Made by a program: the position numbers and the translations under genes
The notes under the pieces: generated by a model
Databases searched by the model: none
Told to the model about the DNA's origin: nothing
Seen by the model: the letters and a program-made list of their open reading frames with translations, nothing else
Part shown: piece by piece, positions 8,240 to 16,924 of the stretch
Position numbering within the stretch: the stretch's first letter is position 1
Layout: every line of letters starts with the position of its first letter
NCBI GenBank assembly: GCA_029222685.1
Contig: JARHVB010000008.1
Span: 390,767-454,766 of the forward strand
Direction of reading: 5' to 3'
Source of the DNA: Terripilifer ovatus
GTDB lineage: Bacteria > Pseudomonadota > Alphaproteobacteria > Rhizobiales > Beijerinckiaceae
DNA length: 64,000 nucleotides

Positions 8240-9496
8240 ATGCTGGGCGTCTCTCTCCTGCTTGCGCAGGGCATTCTGTATTTCCTGACCATGGCGACGT
8301 TGTTTCGCGCGCGCGGCCGTCTAGGCATCGGCGTCTTCGTCTGCGCGCTCGGCGTGATGCATTTTCTCGAAACCTATCTGGCCGCCGTCTTCTTCATTCC
8401 GATGCCGTTCGGCCTCATCTCGCCCGGCTCGACCATCATGTTCTCCGGCAAGCTTATGATGCTGCTGCTGTTCTACATCCGGATGGATGCCGAAACCGTC
8501 CGTCAGCCGATTTACGGCCTGCTGATCGGCAACCTTATGATCGTCGTACTGGCCTACCTGTTGCGCTATATGCCGGCAGCGGTTCTGGAAGGTCGACAGC
8601 CCGATCTGACCTTTCTCGACCAGATGGGCGTCCTGATGGTCTGGGGCACGGTGCTGCTGTTCATCGACAGCATCGCGCTCATCCTGCTCTATGAGAAGCT
8701 CGGCAAGAGCCTGACCAGCAGCGTGTTCGTCCGTGCCTTCATCGGCGCCGCCTGCGTTCTGACCTTCGATCAGCTCGGCTTCTATGCCGCGCTCCATTGG
8801 ATCGCGGACGTGCCGATCAGCGCACTGCTTGGCGGCTGGATCGCAAAAATGATCGCTGCGGTCGCCTATAGCGCCATGCTGGCGGTCTATCTCAACTATT
8901 TCGAGCGCGATGAGACACGCGTCGAGCCCGAGCGACTGGCGGACGTGTTCGACCGGCTGACCTATCGCCAGCGCTACGAGGATCTGCTGCGCAAGGCCGG
9001 CATCGATCAACTGACCGGAGCCAAGGGCCGCGGCGAATTCGAGACCGCGGGGCAGATCATGCTGGACCAGGCTCGCGCTGGCCGCCGCGAGTTGAGCCTC
9101 GCCATGATCGACATCGATCATTTCAAACTGGTCAACGATGGCCACGGCCATGTCGTTGGCGATGAGGTGCTCCGCAACGTGGCGCAAACACTGCTGAAAT
9201 CGATCAGAGGCGAAGACAGCCTGTTTCGTTACGGCGGCGAGGAATTCGCCTTGATCTGCGAAGGCCTTTCCCATAGCGGCGCGCTGGCATTGGCGGAACG
9301 CCTTCGTCTGGCCGTGCTCACAACGCCGCAGCCCGCCATGCTGAAGGACGTCACCATCAGCATCGGCGTCGCGACCTTTCCACGCGATGCCGAGACGCTT
9401 GTCGACCTCGTCCGTCATGCCGACGCCAATCTCTACAGGGCCAAACAATTGGGCCGCAATCGCGTGATCGGACGCGCCGACGAAGCTGCAGGCTGA
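8240..9496 (+). CDS. Membrane-bound diguanylate cyclase (GGDEF)
   Basis: A 418-aa protein that makes cyclic di-GMP from two GTP. The N-terminal 210 residues contain about six to seven hydrophobic helices, forming a membrane sensor region of MASE-like organisation that I cannot name further. A short linker leads to the GGDEF domain (about residues 255-415). The catalytic motif is RYGGEEF near residue 331, and RGED five residues before it is a good RxxD inhibitory I-site, so product inhibition is likely. An AAGGGGCC ribosome site precedes the ATG. No EAL domain is present. It converges on the RND pump gene, 6 bp apart. Confidence 0.92.
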   Translation: MLGVSLLLAQGILYFLTMATLFRARGRLGIGVFVCALGVMHFLETYLAAVFFIPMPFGLISPGSTIMFSGKLMMLLLFYIRMDAETVRQPIYGLLIGNLMIVVLAYLLRYMPAAVLEGRQPDLTFLDQMGVLMVWGTVLLFIDSIALILLYEKLGKSLTSSVFVRAFIGAACVLTFDQLGFYAALHWIADVPISALLGGWIAKMIAAVAYSAMLAVYLNYFERDETRVEPERLADVFDRLTYRQRYEDLLRKAGIDQLTGAKGRGEFETAGQIMLDQARAGRRELSLAMIDIDHFKLVNDGHGHVVGDEVLRNVAQTLLKSIRGEDSLFRYGGEEFALICEGLSHSGALALAERLRLAVLTTPQPAMLKDVTISIGVATFPRDAETLVDLVRHADANLYRAKQLGRNRVIGRADEAAG

Positions 9497-9502
9497 CACC
9501 GC

Positions 9503-12500
9503 TCAGTGCGCTGGCGCAGCCTCCGGCCGATGTTCCGGCGACGCTGCCGTCTGCGGATTTTCGATCTCGTGCGAAATATAGGTGTAGAACATCGGCACCA
9601 CGAACAGCGTGAAGATCGTACCGATCGACATGCCGGCCGCGATCACCAGGCCCATCGAGAAGCGCGCTGCCGCACCGGCGCCCGATGCATAGAGCAGCGG
9701 CGCCACGCCCAGCACCATCGCCGCCGTGGTCATGAGGATCGGCCGCAGGCGGACCCGCGCCGCCTCCTGCACCGCGACCAGATTGCTGACCCGATGCTTG
9801 TATTTGAACTCGTTGGCGAACTCGACCATCAGAATACCGTGCTTGGTGATCAGGCCGATCAGGGTGATAAGGCCGACCTCGGTGTAGATGTTGAGCGTCG
9901 CCAGGCCCATGTTCAGGAACACCATCGCGCCGAACATCGACAGCGGCACCGACATCATGATGATGAACGGATCGCGGAAGCTTTCGAACTGCGCCGCCAG
10001 CACCAGATAGATGACGATGATCGCCAGTCCGAAGGCGAGCATGATCGAACTGCCTTCCTGGACCTCGAGGCGGGACTGGCCGGCGAAGTCTTCGTAAAAA
10101 CCCGTCGGCATCACGTCTTTCGCGATCGCGCGCAAGGTCGCCAGGCCTTCCGACGTGGTGACGCCCGGCAGCGGCAGGGCCGACAGCGTCGCCGAGTTCA
10201 ACTGGTTGAACTGTTCGATGGAGGCCGGCGACGCATCGGTTTTGATGGTCGTGAGCGCCGACAGGGGAACCATCGAGCCGCTGGCCGAGCGCACGTAATA
10301 GGTGCCCAGTAGCTCCGGATTCATGCGATCGAACTGCTGCACCTGTGTGACGACATCATAGCTGCGGTTGTCGCGATCGAAGCGCGCCGTCAGCACGTTG
10401 CCGACAAGCGCGTTGAGCGTGTTGCCGATCTCGCGGATCGGAACCCCGAGTGCGGCAGCACGGTCGCGATCGATGATGATGCGGGCCCGCGGCGTCTGAT
10501 AAGTCACTGAATTCTGCACGACGATGAACTTGCCGCTCGCCATCGCCTTCAGGCGCACCTGTTCGGCCACTTCGAACGCCTGCGCTGGATCGCCGATCGT
10601 ACGCAGCGCATATTGGATAGGCAGGCCGCCGCTCGAGCCTGGCAGCGACGGCGGTGCGAATACGAACGCCTGAACGCCCGGATTCTCGTTGAGCATGTTC
10701 TGGATTTCTTGCTTTGTCGCCGCGCCCGGCTTCTTGCGGGCGCTCCAGTCCTTGAGCTTGAAACCGACGAAACCGCCGCCATCACCGGTGATGCCGAGGA
10801 TCATGAACGTGGCGTCGATCTCGGGGATGCGGTCGAACGGACGCAGAAATTTCGTCGCGAAGGCCGCTGTGTAGTCGATGGTGGCGTATTGCGGCGCCAG
10901 CGCCAGGCCGAGGTAGGCGCCCTGATCTTCCTCAGGCGACAGTTCAGAATTTGTCTTGCTGAACAGAAACGCTGTGGTGCCGAGCAGCATGACGACGATC
11001 AGCAAGGTCACCGGCCGGTACAGCAACGAGCCGGAAAGCCGGCGCCCGTACCAGTTTTCCAGCTTGGTGAAATTGCGATCGACGAAATCGGCAAAACGCC
11101 CCTGCCCGCCTTCGCCATGCGCCTTCAGCAGCTTCGACGACATCATCGGCGTCAGAGTGACGGCGATGATACCCGAGATAATGACCGCGCCCGCGAGCGT
11201 GAAGGCGAACTCGCGAAACAGCGAGCCCGTCAGGCCTTGCGTGAAGCCGATCGGCGCATAGACAGCCGCCAGGGTGATCGTCATCGAGACGATGGGAACG
11301 AAGATCTCCTTCATGCCGACGATCGCGGCGTCGACCGGCGTCAATCCCTCCTCGATGTGCCGATGGATATTCTCCAGCACGACGATAGCGTCGTCGACCA
11401 CGAGACCGATGGCCAGAACCATCGCGAGCAGGGTCAGGAGATTGATCGAATAACCCAGTGCGTAAAGCACGAAGCAGACGCCGATGAGCGACAGCGGAAT
11501 CGTAACGATGGGAATCAGGACGGACCGGAACGAGCCAAGGAACAGGAGGATGACCGCAACGACGATGAGCGCGGCTTCGCCGATCGTCTTGAACACTTCC
11601 GCAATCGACGCCGAAATGAAGCTCGATGCGTCATAGACGATTTCGACGGTCATGCCCTTCGGCAGGGTCGCCCGGATGTCGCCGATGCCGCGCGTGACCT
11701 CTTTGGCAACATCGAGCGGGTTGGCCGACGGCGTCGGTACGATGCCGATGAACACGCCTTCGCGGCCGTTGAAAGAAACCCGGGTATCGACACTGCGTGG
11801 ACCCAGCGCCACGTCGGCGACCTCGCGCAGACGGATGACCTTGTCACCGTCCGACCGCACCGGCAGACTGCCGAAGCTTTCAGGCGTCTGGAATGTCGTC
11901 TGCATCTGCAACGCATAGGCCACATATTCGTTCTGCGTCTTGCCGGGCGCCGCCAGGAAGTTGCTCGAATTGATGGCGCTGGTGACATCGCTCGCCGTCA
12001 CGCCAAGTGAGGCGAGACGCACCGGATCAAGCCAGACCCGCATGGAAAAGTCGCGGCCGCCGAGAATGTCGGCCGAGCCGACGCCCTTCAGCGTGGCAAA
12101 GCGCGGCTGCACGACCCGGGTCAGGAATTCAGACACCTGTTCCGGATTCATCTCGGTGCTGGCGAAGGTCAGATACATCAAGGCGAATGTCTGGCCTGTT
12201 CCCTTGATGACGACAGGATCGAGCGCATCGGGCGGCAGCAAGGCACGCACCTGCTGTACTTTTGCCGTCACTTCCGTCAGCGCCGCATTGGGATCGGTGT
12301 TCAAACGCATGCGCACGGACACGACACTGGTGCCGAGCCGGCTTTGCGACGTCACATAATCGACGCCTTCGGCGCTCGAAACGGACTTTGCAATGGGATT
12401 GCTGATGAAACCCTGCATCAGATCCGCGCTGGCGCCGACATAACTCGTCGTGATCGTGATCGTCGTTTCCTTGACTTCGGGATATTGACGAACCTGCAAG

Positions 12501-12592
12501 CTCATCAACCCCTGCGCGCCGAGCAGGAGGATAAGCAGGCTCACGACCGTCGAAAGGACGGGACGCCGGATGAATAGCTCTATAGGGCTCAT
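9503..12592 (-). CDS. RND family multidrug efflux permease
   Basis: The inner-membrane pump of a tripartite RND efflux system, 1029 aa, the usual size for AcrB/MexF-like HAE1 permeases. It opens with MSPIELFIRRPVLSTVVSLL (helix 1); helix IV carries the paired aspartates of the proton relay in LVVDDAIVVLENIHRHIEEG, and the duplicated second half is intact through the last helix. The 29 C-terminal residues are a short soluble tail. It begins 9 bp after the adaptor gene, so the pair is an operon. No outer-membrane factor is encoded here; a shared TolC-like protein elsewhere would be needed. Substrates are unknown. Confidence 0.95.
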   Translation of the reverse strand: MSPIELFIRRPVLSTVVSLLILLLGAQGLMSLQVRQYPEVKETTITITTSYVGASADLMQGFISNPIAKSVSSAEGVDYVTSQSRLGTSVVSVRMRLNTDPNAALTEVTAKVQQVRALLPPDALDPVVIKGTGQTFALMYLTFASTEMNPEQVSEFLTRVVQPRFATLKGVGSADILGGRDFSMRVWLDPVRLASLGVTASDVTSAINSSNFLAAPGKTQNEYVAYALQMQTTFQTPESFGSLPVRSDGDKVIRLREVADVALGPRSVDTRVSFNGREGVFIGIVPTPSANPLDVAKEVTRGIGDIRATLPKGMTVEIVYDASSFISASIAEVFKTIGEAALIVVAVILLFLGSFRSVLIPIVTIPLSLIGVCFVLYALGYSINLLTLLAMVLAIGLVVDDAIVVLENIHRHIEEGLTPVDAAIVGMKEIFVPIVSMTITLAAVYAPIGFTQGLTGSLFREFAFTLAGAVIISGIIAVTLTPMMSSKLLKAHGEGGQGRFADFVDRNFTKLENWYGRRLSGSLLYRPVTLLIVVMLLGTTAFLFSKTNSELSPEEDQGAYLGLALAPQYATIDYTAAFATKFLRPFDRIPEIDATFMILGITGDGGGFVGFKLKDWSARKKPGAATKQEIQNMLNENPGVQAFVFAPPSLPGSSGGLPIQYALRTIGDPAQAFEVAEQVRLKAMASGKFIVVQNSVTYQTPRARIIIDRDRAAALGVPIREIGNTLNALVGNVLTARFDRDNRSYDVVTQVQQFDRMNPELLGTYYVRSASGSMVPLSALTTIKTDASPASIEQFNQLNSATLSALPLPGVTTSEGLATLRAIAKDVMPTGFYEDFAGQSRLEVQEGSSIMLAFGLAIIVIYLVLAAQFESFRDPFIIMMSVPLSMFGAMVFLNMGLATLNIYTEVGLITLIGLITKHGILMVEFANEFKYKHRVSNLVAVQEAARVRLRPILMTTAAMVLGVAPLLYASGAGAAARFSMGLVIAAGMSIGTIFTLFVVPMFYTYISHEIENPQTAASPEHRPEAAPAH

Positions 12593-12601
12593 AATGTGCG
12601 C

Positions 12602-13738
12602 CTAGCGTGTCGTCGAGTTCAGATTGTCGGGGTTGAATTTCGTGATGTCGACAGAATTGTCGATCTTGACCGTCGCACCGGCCTGGACCTTGTTCTGCCC
12701 CGAAGCGATGACTTTTTGTCCGGCCTCGATGCCCGATACGATTTCCATCGAACCTTGCTGACGACGGCCGGTCTTCACGAACACCTGCCGCGCGACAAGC
12801 CGTTTGACGCCGTCCTTCTCCTGCTCTTCGATGGCGAAGACATAGTCGCCGTAAAGACTGGTGACGACGGCGGTCTGCGGCACTGTCAAAATATTCGATT
12901 GCGCCGGCAAAATGACTTCGACCTGCAGGAACTGGCCAGGCAGAATGCCCTTGTCCTTGTTGTCGGGAATGAGCGCCTGCACGGAAACAAGCCGTGTCTT
13001 GGGATCGACACGCGGATCGACGCCGATGATCTTGCCTCTGAAAGGAAGGTCGCCTTCCTTCGTTCCCACACGGACGTCCTGGTCGACCTTGACGGCGTCT
13101 GCCGATTGCTCGGGAACCGTGAAGTCGACCCTCATGGAATCGAGATTTTGATAGGTCGCGACACTGGTTCCGGCCTGGAGATATTGGCCTTCATCCACAC
13201 GCGCGATACCGGCGACGCCGGGGAACGGGGCCTTCAATGCCTTCAGGTCGATGACGGCGCGCGCGCGAGCTTCCTGCGCCCGCGCCGTCGCCAGTTGCGA
13301 GGCAACCTGATCGAGGGTGGCGTCGGAAGCATAGCCGCGCGCGGCGAGCGTTTTCGAGCGATCGAAATTGGCTTCGTTCAACTTGACCGCCGCCAGCGCA
13401 TTGGCGAGATCGGCCTGATCAACGGTATCGTCGATCTGCAGCAGCAGATCACCCTGCGCATAGTGCTGGTTGGGCTTGAAATAGATTTTTTTGAGTAGGC
13501 CGCCGACCTGAACCGCAAGCTCGACGCCGTTCCACGCGCGCGAAGTGCCGATGGCGGGAATAACCGGGTTCCAGGTTTTCGCTTCAACCGTCGTCGACGA
13601 CACCACCTGGGCCGGCGGCTGCATGTTGGCGAAGAATTGCGTGATCATCTTCGCCTTGAAGAAGTTGAACCAGATCAGCCCGCCGCAGAGCACGATAACG
13701 AGCAGAAAAACGATCGATACGACCAGCCGCCGCTTCAT
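12602..13738 (-). CDS. RND efflux periplasmic adaptor (membrane fusion protein)
   Basis: The periplasmic adaptor that links the RND pump to an outer-membrane channel, 378 aa from the ATG at 13738. It has an N-terminal membrane anchor (VSIVFLLVIVLCGGLIWF), a lipoyl/hairpin region (about residues 60-190) and the beta-barrel region (IIGVDPRVDPKTRLVSVQAL). The upstream in-frame extension to 13966 was rejected because it crosses the divergent promoter and has no signal character; the chosen start has GGAG upstream and leads directly into the anchor. Expression is probably controlled by the divergent TetR gene. Confidence 0.93.
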   Translation of the reverse strand: MKRRLVVSIVFLLVIVLCGGLIWFNFFKAKMITQFFANMQPPAQVVSSTTVEAKTWNPVIPAIGTSRAWNGVELAVQVGGLLKKIYFKPNQHYAQGDLLLQIDDTVDQADLANALAAVKLNEANFDRSKTLAARGYASDATLDQVASQLATARAQEARARAVIDLKALKAPFPGVAGIARVDEGQYLQAGTSVATYQNLDSMRVDFTVPEQSADAVKVDQDVRVGTKEGDLPFRGKIIGVDPRVDPKTRLVSVQALIPDNKDKGILPGQFLQVEVILPAQSNILTVPQTAVVTSLYGDYVFAIEEQEKDGVKRLVARQVFVKTGRRQQGSMEIVSGIEAGQKVIASGQNKVQAGATVKIDNSVDITKFNPDNLNSTTR

Positions 13739-13790
13739 AGTTGCAAGTTCTCCGATGCCCGCCCCATCAGGCGGTATAGCCAAGGCAATA

Positions 13791-13833
13791 TTGACCGTCC
13801 TGAGTCCAGCGCCTATATACCGTCCAGCCGGTA
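13791..13833 (+). promoter_or_regulatory. Sigma-70 promoter and inverted-repeat operator for the TetR gene
   Basis: TTGACC (13791-13796) and TATATA (13814-13819) are separated by exactly 17 bp, a strong vegetative promoter pointing at the TetR gene. TACCG-N6-CGGTA (13818-13833) overlaps the -10 region and the likely start point, as an autorepressor operator would. The site lies in the 114-bp intergenic region shared with the divergent RND operon. Confidence 0.6.
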
Positions 13834-13852
13834 AAGTTACAAGGACAGGAAT

Positions 13853-14416
13853 TTGGCCAAAGTAAGTTCCATGAGAAGCAATTCCCGCGAGAAAATTCTC
13901 GACGCGGCCGCCCACCTCGTGAGCGAAATTGGCGCTGGGCGTCTGACCCTGGATGCGGTGGCGCACCGCGCAGGCATCAGCAAGGGCGGCCTTCTTTATA
14001 ATTTCCCATCAAAATCTGCTCTTCTTCAGGGCATGGTCCAGCGCATCATCGACGAGGTCTGCGCCGAAAAGGATCAGCTCAGGTCGACGATGCCGGAAGG
14101 TCCCAACGCCGAGGCCCGGCTCATCGTGACTGTACTTCTGAACATGCGGTCGAGCAAGACGAAGGACCTCGCGAACGGCATCCTGGCGGCCTCGGCCGAG
14201 GAGCCGGAATTGCTCGCGCCAGTTCGCGACATCGTTCGCCAGACGTTTGAAGAATTGAAATCGAGATCCGATGATCTCGACGCGGCGCTGATCGGATGGC
14301 TTGCGGTGGAAGGGCTTAGCAGCTTTGAGATGCATGACTTCAGCCCATTTACCGAGCAAGACCGCAAGCGCATCATCGCAGCCGTCGACAGGCTGCTGAG
14401 AAACGGCAAGGTCTGA
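13853..14416 (+). CDS. TetR/AcrR family transcriptional regulator
   Basis: A 187-aa repressor. Residues about 12-58 form the TetR DNA-binding domain (REKILDAAAHLVSEIG, then LDAVAHRAGISKGGLLYNFP), followed by a variable ligand-binding domain. The start is TTG at 13853 with AAGGA seven bases upstream; the ATG at 13871 has no ribosome site and would leave a shorter N-terminus. It is divergent from the RND adaptor-pump operon, the usual arrangement for a local efflux repressor. An inverted repeat in its own promoter suggests autoregulation. The inducer cannot be predicted. Confidence 0.9.
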   Translation: MAKVSSMRSNSREKILDAAAHLVSEIGAGRLTLDAVAHRAGISKGGLLYNFPSKSALLQGMVQRIIDEVCAEKDQLRSTMPEGPNAEARLIVTVLLNMRSSKTKDLANGILAASAEEPELLAPVRDIVRQTFEELKSRSDDLDAALIGWLAVEGLSSFEMHDFSPFTEQDRKRIIAAVDRLLRNGKV

Positions 14417-14417
14417 C

Positions 14418-14517
14418 GCGACAGTCCGCCCTCGCCGACGCCCTTTCAGATGCCGGCTTCAACATCATCGAGGCGGTGACTGCCGACGAGGCGGCATCAA
14501 AAGATATCTATAGATGA
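14418..14517 (+). pseudogene. Probable remnant of a response-regulator receiver domain
   Basis: Directly after the TetR stop, a frame without its own start encodes about 30 residues (SALADALSDAGFNIIEAV, then TADEAASKDIYR and a stop). This resembles the alpha-1/beta-2 part of Hyphomicrobiales single-domain receivers, which often read LADALEDAGF-x-VIEA-x-x-ADEAL. The phosphoacceptor part and the rest of the domain are absent, so this would be a decayed fragment. The match is by eye over a short stretch and could be chance. Confidence 0.4.
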
Positions 14518-15353
14518 AACTCGACGGTAATCTGGCCGCTGCCGCTCGACGGAAAATACGGACAAAGTTCTTCGGCCCGTCCGGCATATTTGTCCCATCC
14601 GAGCAAGCCGAACAGCATATGGGTATCGACCATCAATCCTTCGCCGTTGCACTTGGTCGAATATTCCGGAAGCATCCGGCAGAATTCGGCATAGCGGCGT
14701 TCGCGCCACAGATCGAGAACGCGCAGATCGACCTGGCGGTTGAACTCGCTTCCCACTACATCCCATTGGTCGTCGCCAACCTGTTCGTTGCTGACGAGCT
14801 TATGCGACAGCGAACCGCTCGCCAGCACGGCGACGCGGCTGGATGATGCCTCGATGGCACGCCGCGCCGTCATGCCGAACTTGCGGTTCTCCTGCCAAGT
14901 CGCGAAGATCGGCGCGGCCACGGCAATCACCTTGAACGATGCATCCCCGTTCATATAGTGCATCGGAACGATGGTGCCGTATTCGAGCGGCAAAGTCGGC
15001 ACCTGATGCGCCATGACATCGAGGCCTTCCTTCTTCGCCTCGGCAGCGATCGCCAGACCAAGCTCGGGATTACCGGGATAATCGTATTTCATATCCTGAA
15101 TCATGTGCGGCGCTTCATGGGATGTATAGACGCCCACATGGCGCGCATTGGCATTCATGTGACAGCCGAAATTCGAAATCCAGTGCACATCGAAAATGAG
15201 AAAAGTATCGACATTGCGCGCACGCGCGCGCCGGCCCAATTCCTTCAGCGATTGGATGGCTTCCCGCCTTTGGCCGAACAACGGGCCCGGCCGCTCCGAA
15301 ATCAGGATCGACGGCACATGCGTGATCTTGGCGGCAAGAACAACCTGGCCCAT
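14508..15353 (-). CDS. hpaD: Class III extradiol dioxygenase, 3,4-dihydroxyphenylacetate 2,3-dioxygenase-like
   Basis: A 281-aa LigB-superfamily ring-cleavage enzyme, almost the same length as E. coli HpaD. Recognisable family blocks are LAAKITHVPSILISERPGP near the start, VDTFLIFDVHWISNFG, YDYPGNPELG, PLEYGTIVPMHYMN, VAVLASGSLSHKL and LLGWDKYAG. These are the HpaD/HpcB signature, so cleavage of homoprotocatechuate or a similar catechol is likely. The ATG at 15353 is preceded by a GGGGGG purine run; the longer frame to 15434 would overlap the next gene and is rejected. The other hpa genes are not adjacent, so the enzyme may serve a different catechol. Confidence 0.85.
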   Translation of the reverse strand: MGQVVLAAKITHVPSILISERPGPLFGQRREAIQSLKELGRRARARNVDTFLIFDVHWISNFGCHMNANARHVGVYTSHEAPHMIQDMKYDYPGNPELGLAIAAEAKKEGLDVMAHQVPTLPLEYGTIVPMHYMNGDASFKVIAVAAPIFATWQENRKFGMTARRAIEASSSRVAVLASGSLSHKLVSNEQVGDDQWDVVGSEFNRQVDLRVLDLWRERRYAEFCRMLPEYSTKCNGEGLMVDTHMLFGLLGWDKYAGRAEELCPYFPSSGSGQITVEFHL

Positions 15354-15417
15354 GTTTTCCCCCCCGGCAATGTGGAGGGCTTTATTATCATGAATCCGCT
15401 TGGACACCACGCTCCGC

Positions 15418-15687
15418 TTAGCCGTCCGGACCATTGCGGATTTTCATCATCAGGATCGAGCCGCTCATGATGAGGCTCAGCGCGTTGAAGATGATGATCG
15501 GCAGACTGCCGATCATCACGCCGTAGACGATCCACATGACAAAAGCGATCACGGTCACGATATACATGCGCAGCGAGATCGCAGCCGTATCGCCCTCACG
15601 CCAGGCTTTCAAGACCTGTGGCGCAAAGCTTACCGTCGAGAGCGCGCCCGCAACGACGCCGATGGCGACAGGCAGCCAGTATGGCAA
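15418..15687 (-). CDS. SemiSWEET family sugar transporter
   Basis: An 89-aa three-helix membrane protein of the MtN3/SemiSWEET family, half-transporters that dimerise to move sugars. The PQ motif is in the first helix (STVSFAPQVLKAWREGD), and the following helices (IVTVIAFVMWIVYGVMIG and LPIIIFNALSLIMSGSILMM) match the family order. Length is typical. The start appears to be TTG at 15687, 9 bp after the stop of the upstream Spy-like gene, so translation is probably coupled. The substrate is not predictable. Confidence 0.85.
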   Translation of the reverse strand: MPYWLPVAIGVVAGALSTVSFAPQVLKAWREGDTAAISLRMYIVTVIAFVMWIVYGVMIGSLPIIIFNALSLIMSGSILMMKIRNGPDG

Positions 15688-15696
15688 TGGTCGCGC

Positions 15697-16404
15697 TCAA
15701 CGCCGATAGCGCCGCCGCCCCTCGTCACTCTGGTCACGGTCGCTGGCGGTGACGAAGCGGATCAACACATGACGCTGGCCAACGTCAAGAACCCTGTAGA
15801 GCGGCTCACTGGCATCGGCGATTTTGCGGAGATCGGCCGCCATGGTGGTGAGAGCATCGGCGCGACGGCGCATCGAAGCAATGTCATCATCGGGATCTGC
15901 ACGGGCAGGTTCCACGCGAGCCGTATCAGCGCGTGTATCCGTTGCAGGCCGGTCTGCAGATCGATCGCCGGTTACCGTTTTATCAGTGCTGCCAGGGGGC
16001 GTCCCTGTCGCCGTACCCTCTACATCCGGGGCGGGTGGGGCCGTCGAAGCATCACGATCGGAGCGGTTGGAATAGCGCCGGCGCTCCTCGCGGGCCCGCT
16101 GCCGCTGATCGGCGATCTCTTCGCGAAGCTTGATCCAGGATTCGGCGCTGCGGACAGCGCGGTCGTGTAAGACCTTCTGCAGATCGCCCCATTTGTCGGC
16201 CTGTTCCGGCGTCAGCCGCAGGTCGGCCTTCAAGCGCGCGATACGCGAATCTGCCTCATCGACGAGTTGATTGGCCGTCGGTCCCTCCCGCGTCGAACGC
16301 TCGGCGCGCTCATACGAACCGCTTTGCGCCAGCACCGGAGCGAGACTGGCAGACCCCATCGCCACGGCGGCGACGGACACGCAAATTGCCATTGCATTCT
16401 TCAT
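15697..16404 (-). CDS. Periplasmic Spy/CpxP-like LTxxQ family protein
   Basis: A 235-aa exported protein. The ATG at 16404 follows GAGGGATTCAATC and opens a signal peptide (MKNAMAICVSVAAVAMGSAS, cleaved near LAQS). The mature part has LRLTPEQADKWGDLQ, an LTxxQ-type motif, followed by a helical region (DRAVRSAESWIKLREEIA), a disordered linker rich in Thr, Asp and Pro, and a second helical block (MRRRADALTTMAADLRKIA). This is the plan of Spy/CpxP periplasmic stress proteins, here with an unusually long acidic insertion. A chaperone or envelope-stress role is inference. It sits immediately upstream of the SemiSWEET gene. Confidence 0.75.
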   Translation of the reverse strand: MKNAMAICVSVAAVAMGSASLAPVLAQSGSYERAERSTREGPTANQLVDEADSRIARLKADLRLTPEQADKWGDLQKVLHDRAVRSAESWIKLREEIADQRQRAREERRRYSNRSDRDASTAPPAPDVEGTATGTPPGSTDKTVTGDRSADRPATDTRADTARVEPARADPDDDIASMRRRADALTTMAADLRKIADASEPLYRVLDVGQRHVLIRFVTASDRDQSDEGRRRYRR

Positions 16405-16598
16405 GATTGAATCCCTCGCCTCGCCAAATCGTGCCGGCAGAAATGATGCCCGATCAACGCGCACCACAGGCGGAAGTTGCACTGGACCGCTGCGGAACCA
16501 TTCCGCGGCGAGACGGTTAGCACTCGAGCCAGACATGCAGCGAGCCGCAATCGGCCGGACGGTCACAGCAGGTTTGCCGCTATCCTCCAGGAGACGCG

Positions 16599-16907
16599 AT
16601 GCCCCCCCGATCAGCACCGGACACGCCGCAGCCCGCGACGCCCCCGGCAAAGCCGGAACAGCCGGCCCCGGATCGCCCAGCGCCGGACCGGCCCGATCCT
16701 ACGCCGACAACCCCGGACCCGCCGACGCCCGGCCACAGGCCGGTCGAAGCGCCACCTGAGGCTCCACCGCCGCCCCAGGAGGATGAGCCCCGCCCACCGA
16801 TCGGCGTGCCACCTGAAATCGACAATCCGATCGGCGATCCCTCGACCCCGCAGCCGATCGGCATCCCGACCGAGACGCCGCCGGAGGTGCCGAACATTGT
16901 TCCCTAG
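16599..16907 (+). CDS. Proline-rich small protein, 102 aa
   Basis: About a third of the residues are proline, with many acidic residues and runs such as PAPDRPAPDRPDPTPTTPDP. A good ribosome site (CAGGAGACGCG) precedes the ATG, which favours this frame over the glycine-rich antisense reading of the same DNA. No signal peptide or membrane segment is seen, so it may be an intrinsically disordered cytoplasmic protein or an incorrectly called exported linker. It is divergent from the Spy-like gene. Function unknown. Confidence 0.55.
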   Translation: MPPRSAPDTPQPATPPAKPEQPAPDRPAPDRPDPTPTTPDPPTPGHRPVEAPPEAPPPPQEDEPRPPIGVPPEIDNPIGDPSTPQPIGIPTETPPEVPNIVP

Positions 16908-16924
16908 CTGAAAGAAAATGGAAC

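Noticed and set aside
10613-12010. Long plus-strand open frame inside the RND pump gene
   Set aside because: It is antisense to a complete, recognisable 1029-aa permease; its composition is Arg/Asp/Gln-rich as expected from a reverse-frame shadow in GC-rich DNA.
16580-16897. Glycine-rich minus-strand frame of 105 aa
   Set aside because: No ribosome site; the same DNA on the plus strand has a good ribosome site and is the better candidate.
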